The notes under the pieces were generated by a model. The model did no database searches. It saw nothing but the letters and a program-made list of their open reading frames with translations, and was not told where the DNA came from. Positions 10,735 through 22,191 of a stretch of DNA of 64,000 nucleotides are shown here, piece by piece; position 1 is the first letter of the stretch; every line of letters begins with the position of its first letter. Location of the stretch: contig OU342630.1 in the NCBI GenBank assembly GCA_910589415.1, forward strand, positions 83,634,186 through 83,698,185, given 5' to 3'. Origin of the DNA: Malachius bipustulatus (lineage: Eukaryota > Arthropoda > Insecta > Coleoptera > Melyridae). The translations under genes and the position numbers were made by a program.

Positions 10735-11331
10735 CGAACCACGAACTGATTGCGTCAACAGGAGAAGAAAGTCTTTATCGCTCTCTATGGCCGAAACAAC
10801 GAAAAATCCTACGACGAATTTCGTTTCAACTTTTTCTCCCGCATGGGTCAAAAGACAAAAACGGATCTTACTTCTTTACCACCATCAGAGTGAGCTGCTC
10901 AGCAGCATTCATTTCGAACTTGTTACCAAATCCAAGCATGGCTTGGCAATATCTTGGAAGCAGAAACCTGGGGCTGGAAAAGACATAAATGTGGATTAGA
11001 ACCCGTAATGAGCACTAAAGATCCAATTCCATCTTCACATCTCAAGGTTATTTCGTGTGCATGCACAAAAGATTGCGGGGCAGCTTGTGGCTGCAGAAAA
11101 GCAGGACTGAAATGCTCTGCAGTTTGCAAGAACTGCTCAGGTCAAAGTTGTTTAAACGTCGCAGAAATCACTGACGACAGCAGCGATGATGAAGACATGT
11201 ATTTGCTAACCACGGTTCCCCTGCCTCGCTATTATAGCCGAGCTAAGAATTCAGACAAAATTTATTGTGGAATAGTAAACAAAGAAAATGAGGAAGAACC
11301 TGGCCCATCGAAACGTGCTAGAAAAAAATAA
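10735..11331 (+). pseudogene. C-terminal part of a PIN/CXC-domain protein, one in-frame stop
   Basis: From about 10735 the frame reads LIASTGEESLYRSLYG and RFNFFSRMG, then an in-frame TGA at 10891-10893, then SFRTCYQIQAWLGN and ETWGW. A compact cysteine cluster follows with CACTKDCGAACGCRKAGLKC and CKNCSGQSC (about 11056-11150), then an acidic stretch and a basic end at TAA 11329-11331. The cysteine cluster resembles the tesmin/TSO1-type CXC zinc domain found at the end of a multi-copy arthropod protein family. An ATG at 10954 gives 125 codons downstream of the stop, but the homology continues upstream of it, so this is a broken longer gene rather than a small gene. A possible AATAAA lies at about 11470. 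Confidence 0.7.
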
Positions 11332-11659
11332 AATTATAATCTTGACTCTTGTAAAAGCACTTTGTACTTTGTTTAACTGATTATTACTTGATTTTTCTTA
11401 AAAAAAATACACTAATATGTTTTTTACTTTTTTACTTTAAATTTTACAAATTTAGCAACTAAGCATGCAATAAAGAAAGTATTCAAAATAAAGATTATTA
11501 ACTTGTGTGTTTTGCAATTTAAAATATTGAATATTTATGAACAATAAACGCAGAAATGTTGCACATTGAATGTAAATTAAAACAAAAAAATGCTCAATTT
11601 TTCATGCGAGTTTTCGAGTCGTTGACGAATGTATTCGTCAATTCAAAATTGTACATCAC

Positions 11660-12133
11660 CGACATGCACATGTTTGCGCGTAGATTGCCGGAGACTGGAT
11701 TATCGGATTTTCAAGATTGACCTACCAGTGCACAGGTAATTGACTGTTCTTCAAAAAACTACTTGGGCTTTCCAGCGGTAAAATGCAGAAAAAATAAGTA
11801 ATTTGCAAAAAACCTTATTCAAAAGACAAATTTTTAACTTTAAACCTCAATATTATTTTTATTATCAGGGTAACAAAAATAATATTTGTATAAAAAATGT
11901 AGATAATTCCATAACGAAAAGAATGGTATGTTGTTTACTTATGTGCGATAGATATAAGCCGAGATATTCGTGAAAATAAAATAAAAAACGCTTTTCTGCA
12001 TAACTCGGTAAAAAAAAATCGCACGGTGCTGCAAATTTGGATTTAACATTTCCTAATGATCCTCTATCGAATTTCGTATAGTACAAAATTTGTGCATGAT
12101 AACGCAAACTCAAAATACCATTCTACTGGCCTA
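11660..12133 (-). repeat. Right inverted repeat of the 2.2-kb element
   Basis: Reverse complement of 9909-10394. The minus-strand frame at 11865-12113 is a consequence of the repeat. Confidence 0.75.
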
Positions 12134-12559
12134 CCTGGTCAAGTGCCAACAAAATCGACTAGAACCGCTAGCACATCGTGCAATATTTAAATGAACAATT
12201 TTCGACCTAGCTCTCTCTCCCAGGCTGGTTTTGTTACAAGACTAATTTTTTAGGGTATTGAAGTTATCTGAAAAAAGCGACATTCGCAATTTAATACATG
12301 TAATTGGAATAGTTTCCAAGATATAAGGCTTCAAAGCTCACCATTTTGGACACTTACTGAATGACGAATAAATCATCAAAACTCTGTAGCAGTTCCAATC
12401 GACTTTAAAACTACAAAAACCTAATCCTGTGAAAAATCACAACAGACCGGATGCTACTTCTCACATAAAACCTCTGTATTTATGTGTACGCGTGACGTTT
12501 GCTTTTCAGTTAGGAAAACTCCGTGGCGCTGAGCAGTCTGGCTGACGGAAAAATGGTGC
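12134..12559. other. No recognisable gene
   Basis: No motif or repeat recognised between the inverted repeat and the next LINE relic. Confidence 0.4.
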
Positions 12560-13040
12560 AGATCACATAGGGACATGGGTTCCTGCACTTTTATGGATAC
12601 CGGAAAACTAAGTCTGACAAATTGTCTTCAAATAGAGGCTATTGAGGAATGGAACCAAAGAGGTTTAGAGAAGTATTGGGAGGCAGCACCAGGCTGCAAA
12701 GAGATTAGATACTATTCCTAGCCTGTTCGGACAGAAACAGGATCACGCTAAGACCACCCAGCTGGAATGCGCAGCAGTAACTACAGTCTGATTAGGTTTT
12801 TACCATATAGACGCTTAGTGATAAGGGTTGTATCTCATTAGTGAACCCAAGACTCTCCTAAATGTGGAACAGACGATGATGACTCCTATCATTTCACGAG
12901 GTATATGTGTATGCGAGGTATATAGTGGTCTTAGACTCGACATCTTTGGGTCCGAGGCACTAGTATTGCAAGAGGTAGAAATGGACTCTCGGGGAAAGAC
13001 CGCATATGACTTTTATAAAAAGATCTGTAAGGTATAAGTA
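12560..13040 (+). pseudogene. LINE C-terminal fragment (post-RNase H zinc-knuckle tail)
   Basis: The translation across frames resembles the end of an R1/Jockey-type protein: W..G...Y....GC, then a degraded VGLLTGH-like block, then SEPKTL...C-like and IFGSEAL (about 12840-12970). This matches the common P.CR.C.ED.ET..H...CPAL...R...LG ending. Stops are frequent, and the RT portion is absent. Confidence 0.45.
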
Positions 13041-16000
13041 GGAGTGTTTGTAGTAGTGTTTGAGTAGGGATAGTCAGTTTGAGCCATGATGTACTAAGCT
13101 GGTAATTTAATAATTCGCGACGATAACACGATATTCGATTTCATAGTTATCATGTTTCACATATCTTTTAATTTTCAGGATTGATGTAATTATTTTTTGC
13201 ACATTTTAAATATCTGCCTGTATTTGAATAAATTTTTGACATATATGACTGACGTCTTACCTAGTTGACTGATCTTTTGTCTCTTTTTTTTTATATGGTC
13301 GCATTTTATAAACCAAATATATCGTTTTTCTTGATTTCCTTCTGAAACTTTGCGTTGATTTGATTGCCAATTGTTGTTGAAAATCAGTATCAGGTAAATT
13401 ATGAAATGTCCACACTTGAAATTTACCAAAGCAAACACGTGCTCTTTGATTGTTTTTATTACCCTTTAAAGGATATTTACCATATTTCACTGCTCCATAA
13501 ATACGACCACCTTCGCACTAGAAGAGTAAACAAACATTTCCGTGTAATATTGGGAGCTATTTTTACACAATGATAAGCTTATCATGATAATAATATACTG
13601 TCATAATGAGAACATCGAGGACGAAGCGGGGAGTCCTCAATTAGACAGAATCTAGGTGCTGTGAATTAATCTAGTAGACCATACATTGAGCATTGCAACT
13701 ACGATTCAATTCGTTCCGTTTTGATTTGATGTGAGATGAGACTGTGTTTATCATACCGGGTTTCTTTTTGCAAGAACTTAGTACAGTTATTGAGTTTGTG
13801 TCGCTTAAACGAAGGATATTAGAAGGAAATCCTGAATTCAGGGAGTGAATTATGACGAGTTTTTTTCAAGTGATTTTAATCTGATATGACGGATGTCTGA
13901 GAAGCTTCTCATAACGGTAAGCACACTCTTTAAGATGATATCAGAGAGAACAACTTACTTACTTGTGTATATGTATTTTTTATTTGATCTTAAGTAGGTA
14001 GTTTGATATAAAATGATTACCAAACTTTGAAGAAAAAATTGTTCCTTATAACTTCATTAATTATAACCAGATTAGTAATCTGAAATTTTAGAAACAGGCA
14101 AAGGGAGTTTGCATTATTTTGAAAAAGATGTTTTTATTGCAAAATAGAGTTGATAAATTGGTTTAATAAAAAAATAACAATCCCTGATGGCTTTATTAAA
14201 AAAAAGGTTCTCCTGTAACGTGCTTAACTTATATTTATGCTTGATCTCATAATAATATTTTTATTTATAAACAGGCCATTCAATTTCAACAAAACATTTT
14301 GATTCTTCAAAATCGTTTTCTGAAATTCATCATTAATAATTGTATGAATAGGTATACCTATTTGAAAAACTTCATTGTCTCGAGTTTGCATAAAAGTTTT
14401 ACCTAATCAATGATAAAGAACTTAAACATTTACTTATCCGCCGGCAACCCGTTCAATGCATATTTGCGAGATTTCCAACAAACTTTCCTAATCAACTTTA
14501 AAACTTTCAAACCACCTTAACTAGACCGATCTACATTAATCTGGTATAGAGGGGACATAATTGCATCGTCCAAGGTTGCAGTTTGTAACTGCATTTTTTG
14601 AATAATCTCTGTGGTAAATAAATAAGTACCTTATAAATTAGTTTCAAATGGGAATTGAAGTCATTAAAATCAGTTAAATAAGAACAGAATAGTGTTTTTT
14701 TTACGAATATTAAATTATTCCACCCTTCATTCCCTATTTCGAAAAATAATTTTTTTTTTTATTAAATTAATTTCTTTTTGCTTTCAATTTCATTGTTTTA
14801 TCATTTTCGTAGTAATAATGTAAATATTAGAAACAAGATTCCAGAGATAACATTATTTTGGAAATGAAAAATTCTCAAGATAAGGACGATGGCCAACATT
14901 AAGGGGACACCTGTAGGTATATGGCCAGGAACTTTGGACCTATCAAACGCATATTGCCCCTTGTCAGTAAAATCCTCTATTTAAACGGCCGCAATAAATT
15001 AAGTTCCGCTGAAGTAGGTACTTATATCATTTAATTACTTGTTGCATATTTACAAAAAGAAAAACAGCCATAAAATACGTTGAAATGAGCATTTTCGTAT
15101 GACTGATAATATAATAATTTATATTAACTTCATCTAGCAACATTATAAAGCAAAGATTAGAACTTAATTACTTGTTAATAAGATTTACAGTCCTGGAAAA
15201 TGTACTTTTCATATAGAAAAACCATCCGCTTGCAAATCCAAAACTGCTGTATCTTTGTGAAGGACTTAAGCTAGCTGTAATTACTGATTTTTTATTTACA
15301 ATCTACACTATATCACTTTATTTGTGAGTAAAAGGACCTTAATTTCGTGACGATGAAATACTGAACAATTGTTATTAAAATTATTCTGTTGAGATTCTTC
15401 TCTTAACGAAAATAAGGCTAGGTAAAGACATACGAAATCATGGCAGTTCAAGTACCTACAATACCTACATCAAAAAAGCAAATTTGAAATTTAAATAAGT
15501 ACCTGCTGTTCCAAATAAGGCCACCTTAAGGAGAAAGATGGTTTCATTTTATAACCATTTGATCAAGCATTACCCAAAATAATATGATCATTGCCAAAAG
15601 TATTAAGTAACTACAGTCACTCTTATTTTTTATTTTTTATTACACATAAAAATGTCATAAACAAAAATTGACTTGGTTGTTGTTGGCCTTATTATGACCA
15701 TAGCGTTCATAACAGACCAATACCTTAAAAGTGATAAACGTGCAAAAATTACAAAATTAGCATTCACTGAGAATACCTGGGACAGAAAAATAGGTCCAAG
15801 TCTTCATAGCTCCTCGGTAAATAAAATGGACATGAAGAAATTCCAAAATTTTTGAAAAATCTCAAATCAGAAATACGAGGAGAAATGCAAGTAAACCAAT
15901 GCAATAATATTTCGATCTATGTGGCACAATCACTTAGTTCCACGTTGTAATAATGCCACGTCGTTATTTTTTTGTCGTGTAGCCTTATTAAGAACATGAA

Positions 16001-16140
16001 TATTTTCTAAAAAAAATACTCTCAGGGAATATTTAACTAGTTTACTCAACAGTAACACATACTGTGTACACTGATAAATAATAAAAAAAACTTTATGCAA
16101 ATGATTTTTAGGCACAAATTTGTATAATTTTAATTTTCAA
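13041..16140. other. Three kilobases without a recognisable gene
   Basis: The sequence is AT-rich with scattered short frames (13190-13573, 15673-15855, 15930-16115) that show no known domain. I see no tandem or inverted repeat of note. Any regulatory role cannot be judged from sequence alone. Confidence 0.45.
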
Positions 16141-16497
16141 AACTTGTAAAAAATTATAGTGTGTCATGCGGTGGATGATGAATGGCCGTTTTTACTGTAT
16201 GGGCGGCGAAAAAGCTTCAAGATATTTTTCGAAATTTAGCTAAAACAGACAATGACCTTATTAGGAACGTCGCTATGAAACAAAGAAAGAAAATTGTACA
16301 ATTGCCCTTTAGAGTAGGTTTATAGACATGGTTTGGCATGTATATGGCGAGAAGAACCCTTTAAGGTGCTGAAACTCCTAATCAAACATTTTATAAAGGC
16401 AAGGAGATCTGTCCATGAGGGGAGTCCTTTCTTCCTCTTGTAGTGATAGTTCTAGTGCCTAGGACCCACAGATATTGAGTTTATGGCTACCGTATAC

Positions 16498-16749
16498 CTA
16501 GCATACACCTATAAAATGGTAGGAGTTTTTTCTCGTCGTCTGTTCCACATTTTTTTGGAAAGATTGAGTCCTCTTCTCTCTGTAAATTATAGGTGCCATT
16601 TCAGTCTGACCTGGTGCTATCTCCCGATACTTCTTTAAGCCTTTTTGTATCCAATCCTCAATTCCCTTGACTAAAAGACTCTTTGTCAAATCAATTAGAG
16701 ACTCCAGTTCACAAAGTTTTTCCTGTCCCGAGATTCGCATAGTGATCAT
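16498..16749 (-). other. 83-codon open frame of unknown nature
   Basis: The frame is rich in K, E and Q and lies just downstream of the transposase relic on the same strand. It does not resemble the known C-terminus of mariner-like transposases. It could be part of the same element or chance. Confidence 0.2.
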
Positions 16750-16769
16750 GCCGTCTTATGCATTAAGTC

Positions 16770-17330
16770 TTGAAGATGAATACCAGATAGATGATGCATG
16801 GCCTCCAGTAGCGATACATTGATGAAGGCGATGTCTCATGTTTTCTACCATTTTATGGCACATCTCGACGGGTATAGCGGCTATTTCCTCCCGAATTCAA
16901 ATCTTGAGTACCTATTTTCAATAGTGTAAGGCTGATGTTTAAAAACATTTTCTTACAGGTAGCCCTACAGAATGAAGTCTTCTGTTGAAGTCGTATGCCT
17001 CCCAAAAGTCCCAAATCTGTTTTCTCCCTTAGTTCCTTCAACTGAGGCTCAAAAAAATTTTCAACATTGAAACATAACGTTGAGGGTTGACAGTCACAGT
17101 TCGTCTATCCTCCTCAAAAAAAAAAAAACTCAATTACCCCAAATTTGGAAATCGCACACCAGACGGTCACTTTCTGGAAGTGAAGAGGTCTCTCGTGAAG
17201 TTATCTTGGATTACTTTCAGCCCAGTACCGGAAATTTTGTTTATTCACCACTCCAGAAAGATGGAAGTGGGCCTCGTCACTACTCTAAAAAGATGATTTT
17301 TATGACTCTTGGACATAAGTAATCTTGTAA
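16770..17330 (-). pseudogene. Mariner/Tc1-type (DDE) transposase relic
   Basis: On the minus strand, pieces in several frames follow the order of insect mariner-like transposases. They are SGVVNKQNFRYWAESNPR (about 17260-17200); EEDRRTVTVNPQRYVSMLK and FFEPQLKELREKTDL (about 17110-17010); then EEIAAIPVEMC and NMRHRLHQCIATGGH (about 16890-16790), the usual C-terminal ending. The block with the second aspartate and the PDLTP-FWLWG region is deleted or unreadable. Frameshifts make it non-functional. Confidence 0.65.
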
Positions 17331-17619
17331 GGGTATAATGATAAGTCTTTATGCAAAATCCTGCTCATTGAGCGGCTAGGAATGCTCAATGCAATTGCAT
17401 GCTTTCGGGCAGAGCGCCTATAGGCGACTGTTCGACAGTTTTTCTCATAAATAATATATTTTTGTTCTCTGTCCCTACTGATGCATTAGCATTATACCGA
17501 TACATAAAAACCTTCTTGCGCATCAATCGCAGAAATAGTGTATTTTTATGCGATCCAATTTATGAATATTTTGACCGCTTTTTAAATTGGCTTTCTGAAA
17601 TTTTCCCTAGTCAGGTCAT
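17331..17619. other. No recognisable gene
   Basis: A 76-codon frame at 17399-17629 has no motif. A short sequence around 17491 resembles the bases immediately after the N gap (22577). Confidence 0.3.
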
Positions 17620-19145
17620 ATTAGCGTAGTGGTTTACTGTGAAAATTGCATTTCACTTCGTTTGAAAACGTGCCTTAGAATGGATTTTTAAATTTAACAA
17701 AACCAAAAAAAATGGTAAAACTGAACAATTTTGCCCCTTTTCCTTTGCCCGCCACTGGCTGACTTTACCTAAAAAATACTATTTTTTACACTACCTTCAA
17801 TAGAACTGAAAAAGTGAAAAGGGAGCTTTGAAAACTGAAAATTTGAAATTTTAGAGGAATAAACATAATTTAAAAATTATTCGAATATCTCCGCCATTTT
17901 TCTTATTTGCTTCTTGAAAATTTTCAGAGTTAAGGGTTATTAGTATAGTTATCTATTGGAAAAATTTCAGTTCGATTCGTACAAAAATAGAAAAATAGAA
18001 TAAACGGCTATAGAAATTTAGCCTTTTTTACCCTTTTCCTACCCATGCCAGTGGCTTAATAATAAAAAAATGCAAATTTTATTGCAATAACTCAAATTTC
18101 AATAACTATTCTTCCAATAATGCTAATTTTGCTTAAAAGTTTTTGTTTCTAACTTGCTTATTTAGAGGTTCAAAATCTATCAATTTTTCCTAAAATTTAA
18201 AAGGCAGCCATTTTGGAACGGCTATTCCGATTTTACTCAAGACCGACTACTTGCAGTTATATTACTACAAAAAAAAATTTCAGCCCCCTAAATTGAAAAC
18301 TGCGACCAGAAACCGTGCCTCATGACCGTTTTTTTTTTGGAAATTCGGAGGGACACCCTGTAAAAGTAACAAAACTTTAGGAAAATAATTTTTACGAAAA
18401 TCAAACGTCATCTCTAAGTTTCACAAGAGTAAAAAATTTCGTTCATTAATCTTGAAAGGTGAAGCTACAGGAGCGTTTTTAAAATTTTAGAGAAATAAAC
18501 ATCATGTAAAAAAAATTCAAATAACTCCGCCATTTTTGTTATTTACTTCTTGAAATTTTTAAGGGCTAGAGGCTATTAGTATAGTTGCCTACTGTGAAAA
18601 TTTCAATTTAATTCCTTCAAAAATGTGCTCATAAATTGTTAGAGAAATTTAGCGATTTTTACCCTTTTCCTACCCACGCCACTGGCTTATTAATAAAAGT
18701 AATGCAAATTTTATAACATTAAATCAAATTTCAATTAATTTTCCTCCAATCATGTTGATTTAGTTTCAAAGTTATTTTTCCATCTTACTCATACAGGGGT
18801 TCAAAAAAAAAGCAATTTTTCCAAAAATTCAAATGGCCGCCATTTTGAAACGGCTCGGCCGATTTTGCTCAAGTACAATACCAGATCAGTTCTTATATAT
18901 ATCTTACTCCCACGAAAATTTCAGTCCCCTAGATTGAAAACTGCGACCTGAAATGAGATGACAAAAACGGGATATGGGGAATTTTGAAAGGACACCCTGT
19001 AGAAGTAACGCGACTTTAGGAATTTTTTTCAACGAAAATCTAACGTCGTTCCAAAGCTTTACAAGGATCCAAAATTTCATTCACTAATCTTGAAAGATAA
19101 AGCTACAGGAGCGTTTTGAAAATCGAAATTTCGCGATTTTGGAGA
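17620..19145. repeat. Diverged tandem repeat, unit about 635 bp
   Basis: Successive landmarks recur at 630-640 bp spacing: CTCCGCCATTTTT at about 17889 and 18526; CATTTTG.AACGGCT at about 18212 and 18842; GGACACCCTGTA at about 18351 and 18990; ACCCTTTTCCTACCCA at about 18030 and 18660. There are two full and one partial copies. CACCCTGTA is the reverse complement of the common insect repeat terminus TACAGGGTG. No coding potential. Confidence 0.7.
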
Positions 19146-19166
19146 AATATATATATATATAAATAT
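19146..19166. repeat. Short (TA)n run
   Basis: An alternating AT tract sits close to the outer limit of the Penelope-like element. Confidence 0.6.
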
Positions 19167-19282
19167 AACTTCTGACCATATAACTCCCTTCTTAATTCTT
19201 ATACAGCTCTTGACTAGTTCTTGGGTATAAGGGCACTTTCGGTTGATTAACTACGGCTACTTTTAAGTTTAATCATTTATTC

Positions 19283-19327
19283 TTAGTCAACGTTTCGACA
19301 TTAATTTTTATGTCTTCTTCAGGACAG
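19283..19327 (-). ncRNA. Hammerhead-like motif in the Penelope 3' region
   Basis: Reading the minus strand: GTC, core CTGAAGA, one extra A, stem II GACAT/ATGTC with loop AAAAATTA, GAAA, a short self-complementary ACGT as stem III, T, and GAC pairing back with GTC. Hammerhead motifs are established features of Penelope-like elements. Stem I is only three pairs with no clear outer extension, so activity is uncertain. Confidence 0.45.
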
Positions 19328-19904
19328 CTACAAAAACAGGCACATCAAGAAACATTACATCATAAAATACTTATTCAGATCTAAAATTAACAAAAAACTT
19401 ACAGAATGTTGATTTTTTTGTCTTAGCTGGACTAATACATGAGGGTACAGAAACATTTCACCTCGACATGCATGGCTTCTCTATTTTTACAGGTTGAATT
19501 CAATCAAAAACACACTAAAAAACACATTACAAAACAGAGGAACAGTCTTTACGTCAATAGTGGATATTCGCCATAATAAAACAGCATGTCCAAAGGTACC
19601 TACTATAAGTAATTAATAAACTGCTCGATTTTATTTCAGTTCTCATGGAATGGCGACCTGATATATCGCTTATCTATAGAAACAGCTGACCATTATCTCC
19701 TGACTGACTACATTCTACTTACTCTTCATTTTAACAAACTTTATTTATCTAGTTCTCTCAATATTTTCAGCCACCTATTTATTTGCTATTTCACATTATT
19801 TAATTACAATTAACTGCACCTATGTCTATGTACCTACTATGTTACATTATTGTGAATACTTATATTATTTTTAGTTTCTATTATTTTTCACTCACAGGAA
19901 AAAA

Positions 19905-20055
19905 CAAGGGATGTTACTAACGTTTTAATATCTAGATTAGAACTCATTACAACATCACTATCCTCCCCTGTGACTATTTATATTTAATTAAATAGGAATA
20001 GATGTTACTAATGTTTTTAATATCTAAATTAGAATTCATTACAACATCATTATTT
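19905..20055 (-). repeat. Tandem duplication of about 90 bp across the stop codon of the Penelope frame
   Basis: The sequence from about 19909 to 19965 (GATGTTACTAACGTTTTAAT...) recurs diverged at about 19999-20055. The inner copy codes for the last residues of the protein (VVMNSNLDIKNISN). The outer copy lies after the stop. Confidence 0.7.
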
Positions 20056-22136
20056 TTCTTTATGTGGAACATCTCTAAAAACAGTCTCTTCTTGTCCACC
20101 GGTTCAATTTCTAATATTTTTGTTTCAGAGTAACTCATCTCATGTCCTGTCACTCTACAGTGTTCTGCCAATGCACATTTTTTATTGATTTTTTTGATGT
20201 CACTCTTGTGTTGTATAATTCTCTTTTTTAATTGTTGTGACGTTTGACCTATATATATCTGTTGACATTCAGAACATGGTATACTATACACTACATCTCT
20301 CTTTCTTTCATTTTTTGTTTTGTCTTTAGTTTGGGAAAATAACCTATTTATAGTAAAGCTTGACTTTTTTGCGAAGGATAAATTGTCTGTTTTTAATGCA
20401 CCTATCAGCCTAGACGTGAGGTCTCCTATCAATGGCAAGGATACATATCTTTTGGTTATTGTCTCTGTCTGACTGTCTATTGCATCATTTCTATCATTTC
20501 TTTCTATTCGTGTCTCTGTCGGCTGCTGAATACCATTAAGTAATTTTCTTGTTAATATCACTGGATACCCGTTTTCGGTTAGGATCGTCTCCAGTATCTT
20601 GAGATTCTTTTGTCTCAAACTTGGGTGGGATATCTTTTCAACTCTATTTTTTAACGCTAAAACTAAATTAATTTTTTGTTTTTTTGGATGGTTGGAATTG
20701 AAATGGATATACCTATTACTGCTACATGGCTTAGTGTACCAGTCAAGAATGATTTTATTATTTTCCGTTCTAATTAGTTTAGTGTCTAAAAATGGTACAC
20801 TATTTTCTGTTTCCTGTTCTATTGTATACTGGATGTTCTTATTGAAATTGTTAAATATTCTTAAGGTTAATTCTGTCTTGTCTTTTGGTATGGCACATAT
20901 TATATCATCCACGTATTTTTTAATAAATGGTAGCTCAAATCCTAACTTATCTACTGTGTTATCCAATGCATAATCCATTACTATTTTGGCAATTATCGGA
21001 CTTAAGTTCGATCCCATCGGGCATCCAAAGGAACATCTATATATTTCATCATTAAAAGTGAAATGACTATTACTAAAGACGAACTCTATTAGTTCTAAAA
21101 ATTCTTTCTCAGGTATATCAGTATGAGGAGCAATTTTTTCCCAATTCTCTGACATAATTTGTACTACTAATTCTATAGGTATATTGTTAAAAAGAGACAC
21201 CACATCCAAGCTCACAAGTACATAATTATTCGGTAACTGGAAATTATTAATAAATTCTGAAAACCTGAATGAATCATTTACTTCATACCTATCTTCCCCT
21301 TCTTGAGATACCTTTAGTATTCTTGCTAAATAAATTGAGAGTTTTGATGTAGGTGTATTAATAGATGACACAATCGGTCTTAAACTCAGGGTTGGCTTGT
21401 GAATTTTAGGTAAGCCATAAAATTTTGCGGGAACTGAATCATAGTTATACAGGGATTTCGCTGTTTCTTGGGTAATAAAACCCTTTGAAACCAGATGTTT
21501 AATTTTTTCATTACATTTATTTTGTATAGTCAGTGTAGGGTCTCTATTCAATTTTGTATAGTATTTTTTATCACTCAAAATCCCTTCAGCTAGTCTGTTG
21601 TATTCCACCCTATCCATTGTTACAGTCACATTTCCCTTATCTGACCTCATCACTAATAAATTTGGATTATTTTTCAAAAACCTTTGGCAGTCATAAAAGT
21701 TTTTTTGTAAAAAATTATTTATATTGGGTGTTTTCTTTAAATAATTTGTTATCTCGTTAGTAGTGACAGCTCTTAAAACATTTTTGTCTTTTTCATTGTG
21801 AAACCTTTCAATAACGTATTCTACATCCGCCAATAGTCTCTGAACCGAAATTTCCCTTTTTGGGATTGTTATACCAAATTTGTGACCCAGGGACAAGAAG
21901 GACCTAATTCTATTTGGTATGTTGACATTACTTACATTTTTGAACCATTTAGCTTGAGTGACAACTGTTGAATAAACCTCATCCTTAAGTCTATTTAGTT
22001 TTAAAATATTTCTATCCTTTACTGAATCAAACTCTCTACCGTACCTAACACGATTTCTCTTTTCGAATTCTAATAAAATATGTTCAGGAAGTAATCCTTC
22101 CAAACACTGCCACAATCTAGATAATTCTCTCTCCAT
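19974..22136 (-). CDS. Penelope-like reverse transcriptase with GIY-YIG endonuclease, N-terminally incomplete
   Basis: The 720-codon open frame encodes the catalytic parts of a Penelope-like element protein, which copies its RNA at sites cut by its own endonuclease. RT motifs are in order: KFYGLPKIHKP and LRPIVSSINTPTSKLS (about residues 240-270), SLDVVSLFNNIP (about 315), FGCPMGSNLSPIIA (about 370-385), the catalytic YVDD at 408-411, and VPFLDTKLIR (about 445). The C-terminal nuclease contains YSIPC-x2-C and IYIGQTSQQLKKRI (about 618-640). The frame lacks internal stops, unlike all other transposon relics here, so the copy is young. It starts at ATG 22136, but the family's conserved N-terminal segment is missing in this orientation, so the start is probably created by the rearrangement. 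Confidence 0.85.
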   Translation of the reverse strand: MERELSRLWQCLEGLLPEHILLEFEKRNRVRYGREFDSVKDRNILKLNRLKDEVYSTVVTQAKWFKNVSNVNIPNRIRSFLSLGHKFGITIPKREISVQRLLADVEYVIERFHNEKDKNVLRAVTTNEITNYLKKTPNINNFLQKNFYDCQRFLKNNPNLLVMRSDKGNVTVTMDRVEYNRLAEGILSDKKYYTKLNRDPTLTIQNKCNEKIKHLVSKGFITQETAKSLYNYDSVPAKFYGLPKIHKPTLSLRPIVSSINTPTSKLSIYLARILKVSQEGEDRYEVNDSFRFSEFINNFQLPNNYVLVSLDVVSLFNNIPIELVVQIMSENWEKIAPHTDIPEKEFLELIEFVFSNSHFTFNDEIYRCSFGCPMGSNLSPIIAKIVMDYALDNTVDKLGFELPFIKKYVDDIICAIPKDKTELTLRIFNNFNKNIQYTIEQETENSVPFLDTKLIRTENNKIILDWYTKPCSSNRYIHFNSNHPKKQKINLVLALKNRVEKISHPSLRQKNLKILETILTENGYPVILTRKLLNGIQQPTETRIERNDRNDAIDSQTETITKRYVSLPLIGDLTSRLIGALKTDNLSFAKKSSFTINRLFSQTKDKTKNERKRDVVYSIPCSECQQIYIGQTSQQLKKRIIQHKSDIKKINKKCALAEHCRVTGHEMSYSETKILEIEPVDKKRLFLEMFHIKKNNDVVMNSNLDIKNISNIYSYLIKYK

Positions 22137-22191
22137 GCTTAAAATATATTATATTTATTATTTACTTATATGGTCAGAAGTTACTTATAGG

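Larger units (their letters stand above)
9909..12133. mobile_element. 2.2-kb element with long terminal inverted repeats carrying a CXC-domain pseudogene
   Basis: The left flank (9909-10394) and the reverse complement of the right flank (11660-12133) align over their whole length with scattered differences, starting TAGGCCAGTAGAAT and ending near GTGCATGTCG. Between them lies a coding relic on the plus strand with its own poly(A)-like sequence. I see no clear target-site duplication outside the repeats. The arrangement suggests a non-autonomous TIR transposon that carries part of a multi-copy gene family, or a gene flanked by a foldback. Confidence 0.7.

Noticed and set aside
17620..19145. 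Tandem repeat as a CRISPR-like array
   Set aside because: Units are about 635 bp and diverged, with no short repeat-spacer pattern, in animal DNA.
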